Of a stretch of DNA of 64,000 nucleotides, positions 55,879-64,000 are shown one piece after another. The notes beneath the pieces were generated by a model. The model made no database searches, was not told the origin of the DNA, and was given only the letters and a program-made list of their open reading frames with translations. Both the position numbers and the translations under genes were made by a program. Location: assembly GCA_018806985.1 (NCBI GenBank), contig JADANN010000222.1, forward strand, positions 1,006,001-1,070,000. The letters are read 5' to 3'. How positions within the stretch are numbered: position 1 is the first letter of the stretch; every line of letters starts with the position of its first letter. This DNA comes from Angiostrongylus vasorum (taxonomy: Eukaryota > Nematoda > Chromadorea > Rhabditida > Metastrongylidae).

Positions 55879-56995
55879 ATATCTGAAAATCTTGTCCAAT
55901 GCTTGTTCTTTTATTTATCAAAATCGCATTGCTTTACATTTTTTTTCTCATCGACTTGACTTTTTTATTGCTTTGGATCCAACTCTGTTAAAGGTGTAGG
56001 TTTCGTGGGACGATACGAACAAGCAGTAGAGTAGATATCCGCTTATGTTGTGGTTCTTGTATATAGTACGTTCACGTACGTTTAATTGCCGAATTTTCTG
56101 AACCTCTACATATCTTTCAAATGGCCTAAGTTGTTTACTTTTTCTTTTCAAATTGCTATATTATCGGATATTAGTTTGATCGCGGAGTTTTTAACTTTCA
56201 CATATCTTAGAACTTGCTTGGGTAAGTAATTTAAGGAAACTAGCATGGTTTTTTCTTTTTCTATAGGTTTTCGATGTATTATAGGTACCTCAAGGCACAT
56301 GAAGAGCTTGAAATGAACTTCTAATTCGGCATTTTTTTTAAATTCTTCGTTAGGGACCATCACACAAACTATTATTAATTTGAAAGGAACACCGTTGTTT
56401 TCATATAACAAAGGCGGCCTAAAACCTACAAAGTATTGTTAGAGGAGGTAATCTGGGTTATCTGGAATGTGGGCATATAAAAACATGAAAGAGAACGTCA
56501 TGTTGTAGTTCTAAGCATTTGCATCGATTGTATAATGGATGCATTTTCTAAATTTTACGACGTTTCGATATTCTCAAGAACTATATTAAATGAAGGTTTG
56601 AGTATCAAATCGCCTAAGATCCACGTTAATTAGACCTGTTTCAATGAGCTGGGGAACATAATAGCAGAGCTAGTTCGTGTTTTCAGGTAGAAAAAACAGT
56701 CGTTTCACCAGCAACAAAGCACTCTTACGGAGTCCAGTAGTATCCTTACAAGTGCTGGTGTTTCCTTGACGCCACCATGTTGTGTAGACGAAGTCTACTC
56801 AATCGGGCATACCATGAACTTTGGAACAAACCCAACCTGTTCAGAATGCACAATTCCGGTGACATTCGAATTCTTTTACAGATTTCATGTAGAGTCATAA
56901 TGCTTTGTCAGGATCATCCCTTGTCTGCTGTTCTAACTTTTAGTGACTAAAAAAAGCATTCGACATGGTCGAATTGGATTACCAATTCTTTTTGT
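55879..56995. other. Intergenic, 3' flank of SLC35C1
   Basis: No exon or repeat recognised. AT-rich. Confidence 0.4.
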
Positions 56996-56999
56996 GAGA

Positions 57000-57330
57000 G
57001 TGTACGATATCAAATGCAACCATAAGGATGCTAAGATATCTGCAAAACTCAAAGCCTCAGTCAGGCCGAACCGATGATTACCCTTTCCGAGGCTCACGTG
57101 CTACCTACCAAGCCAATCGAGGACCTTGCTTTGCATTTTTGTTAGCCATATTTTTCCTCTATCTGTGCTATCAGCAGTCATCCGTCAACAGGAATATTAG
57201 GCCAGGAAAGAGCTTTGATTGGTGTGGTGGACAGCACGTAAGTTTCCGACTAGGCTGATCATGAGTTTGAAGCCCTCCTGAGATGTCCAGTTTTGCTTAT
57301 ATCTCTGCATATTCGTGATTGAATAACGGG
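57000..57330. mobile_element. SINE2, old inverted pair
   Basis: Minus part: CAACCATAAGGATGCTAAGA, TATCTGCAAAACTCAAAGCC, CGAACCGATGATTACCCTTT, AGCAGTCATCCGTCAACAGG. The plus part (57215-57325) has a decayed head, GTGTGGTGGACAGCACGTAA, and the tail words TTTTGCTTATATCTCTGCAT. Strongly diverged. Confidence 0.55.
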
Positions 57331-58718
57331 TACAAAATAACCCAGTATCAACTAAATCTGCTGAATTGAGATTGAGGATGGATTGAAGTGTAGTTGATGT
57401 TTCATCATGTAGATCTGGTTTAGATTTTCGTATAGAATTACTTTGGGTGATCTTGTTTGACTTTTGATTTGTGCGATAGATGAAATGACTCTTTCCACTA
57501 TAGACTTTCTTGTGTGGCTATGTGTTCATGTGTACATCTGAAATTCATCAAACGTTTGAAGGAATCTTGTATGCTAAATTTTACTAAATCTGTCAAATAT
57601 ACACCCTTCTGTCTTTTGGTGTTGAATATTTCATGAATAGAGTACAATTTTTACAAATGTTTAAACGCATTCGATAACGATTAATAAGTAGAGGTACTTA
57701 AGGTGTAAAAAAGTATTCTACGTAAAACAGCTCGTTACAAATGTCCGGCTAGTTTGCTTTAACTGTTCTGCCAAGAAAAAAATCAGCTATTGTTTACATA
57801 ATTTGTGAAAGAAGTCACGAAAGAACCACAGTACAGAATTTTTGGGCTTGGATCAATGCGAGGTTCCATTCCTCAGCATTGTCTCGTAACCAGAAGGATG
57901 TGGACATTTTGATCCAGGAGCTCCACCTAGGAACGATATCATCACTAGCTGGAAATGGTAGAAGCTTGGGTGAACCTTGTTTTCAGTCGCATGGAACGTG
58001 TAGGACGGATGTTTTTCATAAAACCTCTGTTTCATTGTGTTCTTTTAGAACTGTGAGTTCCATCGTACGTGGCAAACTTATTTTTTGACCCTCCCACCAG
58101 TGAGAACGTTGTTGTACAGCTTTGGATATTTCAGAAAAAGAACATCTTTCCCGATCATCACATTACCAGTGAAATCGAATCTGTGCTGGCTTCTGTCTTG
58201 GTTCATGGAGATGGATTATTCACATAGCGAGGTGTGTAAGCCTCAGCAAACAGTCGAAGTGCTTTCATTTTGACAGAATCCGCGTTATACATTATGAATA
58301 CAAAGGACCATAGCTGATCGAATGGCAAATTTCCCACCTGGACACTCCAGTCATGTATTTTCGTTCTTGTTTTGATGTGTAATTCCCAGACTGAAGGTGG
58401 GGCTTCGTAAAAATATTTCGTGCCTGCTGTTTAATATGTTTTATCGAAACACAAGAAATGGAAGAGGGATTTTATTTAGAAGCTTAAATAAAATGCCATA
58501 TTTTTAATTTATTTACAACAATAATAACATGTTAAAATCTTTGTTTTTTGCAGAAAACAAGCAAACAAAGTGGAAGTGATGAGATGTTCATACCCTTGTA
58601 GTGTTGACGAGGATCGCCAGTTTTCCGTAGATTATTTCAATATCATGCTGAAAGCGAACAACTTTTCGTAAACAACAATTTTTCATTTTCTCTTCTAAAT
58701 AAAAAGTTCTGGGATGCC
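57331..58718. other. Intergenic, unassigned frames
   Basis: Frames at 57853-58035 (-) and 57879-58088 (+) overlap and cannot both be coding. Neither matches a family I know and neither has convincing splice partners. Confidence 0.35.
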
Positions 58719-59500
58719 CTAGCATAGCTGTTCAAGGATTCTAGAGAGAATCGAATCGACCGCTATTCGACGGCATTCGAAAGTCTGAGAATCATCAACC
58801 AGTAATCGAATCCTCACTAAATTGTGAAGAGTTCCGTGGAATATGGAGCTACGAAACCAGTTCAGTCCAAGAATTGTTGGTATCCACACAACATGTGATG
58901 TCACCTAATTAAAAAATAAAAGTTTTCGAATTCCATGTCTCCCATTCTTCTCAGAGTTTTTCTATACCCATTATGACTTCCAACGCAAGAAAAAGACGAT
59001 CTAGCAAGTACCTGCTCAGAAAGACATGTTTTATGGTTCACCCGATGAAGAATCATAGGAGAAGTTTACCTTGCGACTCACGAGGTTCTCATCGTATCCG
59101 TTGAGTTTTTTGGGGAAAGTTAGTTGAAAATCGTTATCATCATTTGTGAAAAAAAAACTGTTTAGAAATTTTAGTAGCAAATTCCAAAAAATTGGAGAGT
59201 GAACTGGTTTTACCACTCACCCTAGACTGCCATAATCCGCAGTGTATGTGAGAATATGAAGCCAGCAACAGCACCACATCCACACATCCTTGTTGTTCAA
59301 GTTGGCATGCTAATGATGTTAGTGCACAAATCGTATACGGTAAGGACGGTGGAAACGAGTCGCCTGCAAAAGGGTATTCGCTGAAGTTTTCCCAATTACC
59401 TGAGTACCAAGACCACCACTTTACCGTTGTTGGCGAGTGATAGTGAGAAGGTTGAGCTTCTTGATGTGATGTTGTTGAACTGCAGAGGATGCACATCATT
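58719..59500 (-). CDS. Possible minus-strand gene, identity unknown
   Basis: Four exon-like blocks with nematode splice signals read right to left. Block 1: about 59399-59474 (acceptor CTCTGCAG; HQEAQPSHYHSPTTVKWW; donor GTAATT, phase 1). Block 2: 59221-59363 (acceptor CTTTTGCAG, phase 1; PYTICALTSLACQLEQQGCV, DVVLLLASYSHIHCGLWQS; donor GTGAGT). Block 3: 59070-59157 (NDDNDFQLTFPKKLNGYDEN; donor GTAAAC). Block 4: 58719-58904 (acceptor TTTTAATTAG; HVVWIPTILGLNWFRSSIF; stop TAG). Blocks 1-2 and 3-4 agree in phase. The 2-3 junction does not, so an exon or acceptor is wrong. EQQGCVDVVLLL has a faint likeness to the C-terminal part of protein tyrosine phosphatases, too weak to name. Upstream exons would lie beyond 59500. 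Confidence 0.45.
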
Positions 59501-60599
59501 TGTAGAGATGTGTTGATTGGGTGAGGAGATCTGAACTCGACAAAATAGACATGTTAAAATATTAATCTGAAAGAGGTTGACTATACAATACAGCGGGGAA
59601 TTTATGGCAGTCGCTGAGAAAAACGGTACGGATGTAGATACTGCAAAGAAGTGATTGTAATTAGACTATGAAACTGGACGTTACAATGGTTCGGATACAT
59701 TTGATGCAATTTAAACTTCAATTTCTAGATACGCATGGAATTATAGGAATCTTTGTTTACGACGATCTATCAACTTCATCCGCACAGTCGTTTATTGGTG
59801 CATCGGTTACGAGTGGAACATCACAGTGAGGAATCGATTTAATCTTTGGTTACTTCTTTTAAAAAATGGGCAAAAGGCACAAGGTCTAGACAATCGCCTT
59901 TTGTTGACCAGGTAGTGAGGAAAATGGAGCGAGTAGACGACAATGGAAGGTGGATGCGAGATGCACAAGAATAAGTAGCATAAAGAACAGTATCAAAAAA
60001 GCATTCCTGTACTTTTTGCCGTATGCCTTGCATGATACTTCAGATTTAAGTCGCTGAAATATGGTATCGGGATCGAAACGTTACACCACGCGCCAAAATG
60101 TTGACTGGCATTGATGCCGCATGAATATCCAAACATGATTACGTAGATATTCCAAATCTGCGTAAGGATCCAGAGAAGGTCATCACATCACAAAACATTT
60201 GTCCCTCAAATATTTTCATAAGTTGAGAGATTAGAAAAACCAACTCTGTTCCAATGCTAGAGAACTTAGTATTTATCAAGTTCAACTATAACTCGACATC
60301 CTTTCTTGGAGTCTTGCATAGTATTCCACCGGTTAATCAACGAATGACAAAAATTGGTGCTCACAAAGGAATATGCTATCGTCCAGGAACAATCCTAGCC
60401 ACAAAGCCGCAAACCTTTCGGGACGGCCGACGATTGTCTGTGCCAGCACTAGGTGGAGGAAGAAAGATACTCATCTAACATTCAGAATGTCAACTATAAG
60501 GGCAAAGGATAGGTAGTCGATTCGTAGCCGAACCGACATACGAAATTGACTAGTTCACTAAAAGCTCTCGACTTCAGTGAGCAGAGGTAGCATTCCTTG
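59501..60599. other. Intergenic or intronic, unassigned
   Basis: A 74-codon plus-strand frame at 60254-60478 (begins MLENLVFIKFNYNS, ends VPALGGGRKILI) and a plus-strand exon-like frame near 59731-59818 (HGIIGIFVYDDLSTSSAQSF) are unidentified. No splice chain connects them. Confidence 0.3.
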
Positions 60600-63110
60600 G
60601 ATACCTGGATACTTGGATGTTCCGTCCTCACGAGTTGTGCGGACCCCCAGCACTTGCCATCCGTTTCTTTCCCTCACAATCGTCGTCCATGGTGGTGATC
60701 TTCTTCGAGCAAGGTAACGCGTGTGAGTCTCATACCGTTATCTGTAAAATAACTGCAGCTGCGGGTGCAGCAGATTAACAGTTTTACCAACACGTCCGCA
60801 CAACGTGTAGTTGGCCGTCCTAGGCTACGTTTGCATCCTCGTGGAGCCCACTCTGCAGTTTTTTCGTCCACCTGTCGTCTGTTCTTCTCATTATCTGACC
60901 GGCCCGCCTATGTTTCGCTATCGATGTATATTCTCCTAGATCTCGAAGATGTGACAGATTTCGAAGATCAGAGTTTCGTATTTCTGCTTGATATTGAGAG
61001 TGGTGGCTATATTTCAGGAGACATCGCTCAAGTGCTCTGTGTTTAGTGCGGAGTATTCTTGAAGTGACTGAAGTGTCACCCCACGTCTCTACAGCATAAC
61101 AGAGCGCTGGGAGGACCGTTGAATGGAAAAGTTGAGCGCGGATTTTCGAGTCCTTCAGTTGGTCGGTTGCTTCCTTTAGATGCCCGAATGCGGCCCGAGG
61201 TGCTCTCCTTCTTCTGTCTAGCTCAGCTTTCATGTTATTTCCCATGTTCAATGATCGCCGAAGGTATACGTACGAGATGCTCTTTGCAATCAGAGAGCCA
61301 TCCAATTCAACTTTTTTGCCTTCGCACCATGGGTCTTTCATGAACTAGGTCTTCTTGCGATTAATACGTAGTCCGATCCTTTTCCGGCTTCGTTGACCTC
61401 GTTGATCATCGTCTCTGCTTCGCTGGTACTTCTTGAGAAGATGGAAATGTCATCGCGAAACGAAGCTTTGATACGAGTATTTCATCAATACATATGCCTT
61501 TTCATCCTAATCGAGTGACATCATTATCCACTGCAGTGCGGCACTGAACAGCTATGGCGATATTGTGTCGCCCTGTTGAACCCCTCTTCCTATGGGTATG
61601 GTAAGAGGTCGATGGAAAAGCCGTATTTTCGTACTGCAGTTCCGATAACAGTCGCACAGAGTTCTTATGTAGGACGGGTCCACTCCTTGATCGACAAGCG
61701 CTGATATGATTGCATTCGTTTCGACACTGTCAAACGCTTTTTCATAATCGACAAATGTTAGGACTAGAGGCAGGTGGTATTCTCGACAAACTTTGATGAC
61801 CATGGACACGGTTTTGGATGTGGCCCATACAGCAAAATCCTTTCCGAAATCCTGCTTGTTCGACTGGTTGCACCTCATCCAATGTCCTTGATAACAGCTT
61901 GTAGAGAATACTCAACAAGCATATCGGATGACAATTACGAAGATCCCTTCCGTCAACTTTCTTAGGATGACCGTGAGCGACGTTCTCCACTGGCTTGGGA
62001 TTTTTTTTCTTTTGGAGGTTGGCTATCATATGATTTGCGAGAAGTGCATGTAAATTGTGGCCTCCAGCTCTAAGGAAATGGCGGTGATATTGTCTGGTCC
62101 TGGAGATGTGCCTCTTTTTCATGCTTTCTATCGCAACTCGAACCTCCGACGGAAGAATTCCATGTGGGTTTTTTTGCAGCGGGGATATTAGGTTCCAGGA
62201 CAGCGATTGTGGAACGGAAAAGGTTGGTGTAGAACGTTTCCGCTATTAATTCCATATCATGGCAGGAACTTTTGACGATCCCATCTTCGTTCATCAGAGC
62301 TGACAACGGAACATTATAATCACACAAGTCCCGACGGCATTTTTTTCAGACTACTTCTTTCTCTCTGCTGCTTCCAGTAGTTTCTTCTGCTTGTACCGTT
62401 GTAGATCTTCCTGCAAAGCTTTTTTGCAGCTGGCATTTATTATTAGCCATGTTAAACGTGTTGCAGTAGGATCAAGCTTCAGTTTCCTTCTCTCTTCCAG
62501 CAACACCTTAATAGCAGTGAAGATGCGATCCGATCTTCTTGCTTGAGGAACTGAGGCGAATTCGGCATAGGTTTTCAGTCCTTCGACAAGCAGCTCGTAG
62601 TCTTCGGTCGGGTCTTCTTTAATCTGCCAGTCACGTTTGGATAGGGCTTCGTTCGGAATGTTCTCGTCGGGCCCGTTGTTTAGTTGGCGTATATCGGTCT
62701 TCTTGATTTTTTGTTTCTTGTGGTGCGGTCACATGAAATTTGACAGCGGCTACAAGAAGGGCGAAAAGATCGGCGTATGTGGAGAGTGTTCGGCATTATA
62801 CGTGCAGAGTAAGAAACAATCTCCATGGCGTGTCGTGCGGTGTTCGTCAGATCCGATTCCAGTGATGTCCTGGGTATCCCGAGATTTTGTGGCCTTTCAG
62901 CGGTCGTCCCACCGCCTGACGTCATACACGGAGCACACGGTTTGCGGGGTACTGAGGCTGGCCTATTGCTGGTTGTGCAACCTGGTCCTCCCTGGAGTCT
63001 TGACTTAACTTTGCAAGGGCGTATTCAGGTCTTCACCATGAAGTGGACCAGACGGATGTATGTTTTCGGCGACGAATCCTTCGCGTGGTCTTCCTACTAG
63101 TTCGTTTTCA
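60600..63110 (-). mobile_element. RTE-B copy with internal deletion
   Basis: On minus, from the 3' end: tail GGACGGAACATCCAAGTATC (60607-60651), then THRALERCLLKYSHHSQYQA, MRRTDDRWTKKLQSG, SYVYLRRSLNMGNNMKAELD and KDPWCEGKKVELDGSLIAKS (60820-61341). RT words: RGVQQGDTISP, DYEKAFDSVETNAIISALVD, NCHPICLLSILYKLLSRTL and [12 protein letters not shown] (61552-62122). Upstream of ~62660 the endonuclease body is missing and the sequence jumps to the 5' region (62680-63110; RHAMEIVSYSARIMPN, compare RHAIEIVSYSVRIIPE in the copy at 25017-25313). The region around FADD (61420-61490) is eroded. Multiple frameshifts; not functional. Confidence 0.87.
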
Positions 63111-63934
63111 AACTTGGATAATTAAACCTATAAGTAGTCTGAGTAACTAAATATGTATAATTCGACTGCCTACATTTAACTTATCATGGATCAAACCAAC
63201 CTTAAAGAATTTTCAAAATACCAGCACAAAGGAAAAAAAATGTTCTATGGAGCACTAGGGGAGGATAAAAAGTACTGGAACAAAAATCGCAAAGTTCAAT
63301 TAGTAATGGGAAAAAAGAAGAAAAATAGGACCGTATGAGGTCGTGATGTGTTTATGACGAGCAAAGGAGCGTCGTGATAGGCGAGACGTTCCTGTTGTAT
63401 CCGCTCGACTTCACCCCAAAAGTCGGCCTCTAGAGCGGTACGTGACACCAACACCACCCGAACACATAACTGCAATACGAAAGAACCTTTATACAAAGCT
63501 TATTGACAGTGTTTGTGCTGAATGTCTACTATTCTTCCTGAAGAGTGCTACTTAAATAATGAAGTGAGTAGATAAAGATTTATGAAGACCTGTGCTAAGT
63601 TCCAGTGGAAGCCTTGTTAGAGAAGACGACGGGCTAAAGTCAAAGCAAATAGTGTAATATAGTGGTAGCAATTGAGGAGCCTCTGAGTTGTCAAGGACTC
63701 ATTTGTTTTGCATTTTGTTTTCTATTTCAAATAATGGCAACAATGCAACTCAGTCATAAGGTTGTCGGAAACTGTTGTATTTTTTTTCATTTTCATTTTT
63801 TTCCTTTCATTTTTCTTGCACATCTTTTTAGAAAGTTTTTTTTTCGCACACTTTACTATTGCATGTCACTGCAAAGCTTATTTTATGCATATTCGCTCCA
63901 TTTAAATGAATTATGGCATAAAAAATAGCGACTG
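63111..63934. other. Unassigned
   Basis: A minus-strand frame at 63296-63496 (ALEADFWGEVERIQQERLAY, HDAPLLVINTSRPHTVLF) has protein-like composition but no recognised family and no linked exons. Confidence 0.3.
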
Positions 63935-64000
63935 AAGCTCTCGGCGTTGATCAATCCCTGATGGATGCGCCATGCATTCGACTTCATCAAGTATCGTTGG
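63935..64000 (-). mobile_element. SINE1 tail, cut by window end
   Basis: GAAGCTCTCGGCGTTGATCA, ATCCCTGATGGATGCGCCAT, GCATTCGACTTCATCAAGTA, TCGTTGG: the first ~65 bp of a minus-strand SINE1. Confidence 0.85.

Noticed and set aside
57853..58088. Overlapping plus and minus frames as a gene
   Set aside because: They mirror each other, match no family I know and lack splice partners.
1..64000. CRISPR arrays, bacterial operons or prophage genes
   Set aside because: The window has spliced eukaryotic genes throughout; no regularly spaced short direct repeats were seen.

Overview
The window is eukaryotic and looks like nuclear DNA of a nematode, most probably a strongylid (hookworm-like) worm. The evidence is short exons split by introns with GTAAGT/GTGAGT-type donors and TTTTCAG acceptors, trans-splice-type acceptors directly before start codons, ~100 bp gene spacing of operon type, and RTE-type LINEs of a kind I associate with that group. 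The species is inferred from sequence style only.

Six genes can be read. (1) 1-3611 (+): exons of an unrecognised protein lead into or overlap a chromodomain (HP1-like) gene. (2) 10081-19212 (+): a roughly 13-exon AMP-binding acyl-CoA synthetase/4CL-like gene with repeat-filled introns. (3) 35966-39344 (+): a TMEM185-family membrane protein. (4) 39996-40717 (+): a DPH4/DNAJC24 homologue of the diphthamide pathway. (5) 40811-48286 (+): a RABL3-type small GTPase starting 93 bp after DPH4, probably in the same operon. (6) 50649-55878 (+): a complete SLC35C1-type GDP-fucose transporter, 347 codons. A minus-strand gene of unknown identity is suggested at 58719-59500.

Most of the rest is mobile-element debris. 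There are two LINE families: RTE-A (4913-7865 and 28432-29900, both +) and RTE-B (21140-25570, 31590-32255 and 60600-63110, all -). Penelope-like element (PLE) pieces with reverse transcriptase and GIY-YIG endonuclease lie at 16391-17475 (-), 33420-34560 (+) and 34590-35210 (-). Two tRNA-headed SINE families (called SINE1 and SINE2 here) have about a dozen copies each. A third short family (F3) shares its 3' tail with RTE-B. A fifth short family (F5), and the 3' ends of PLEs, carry a recurrent CTGANGA/stem/GAAAC motif that resembles a hammerhead core.

Two blocks stand out from the transposon background. One is a 28S rRNA 3'-end fragment plus spacer-like repeats (7866-9480), joined directly to the 3' end of an RTE-A copy. 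The other is a CpG-rich, degenerate four-unit tandem array (25640-28430). All LINE and PLE copies are broken by stops, frameshifts or insertions. The host genes are largely intact, but some splice junctions do not resolve and are noted.
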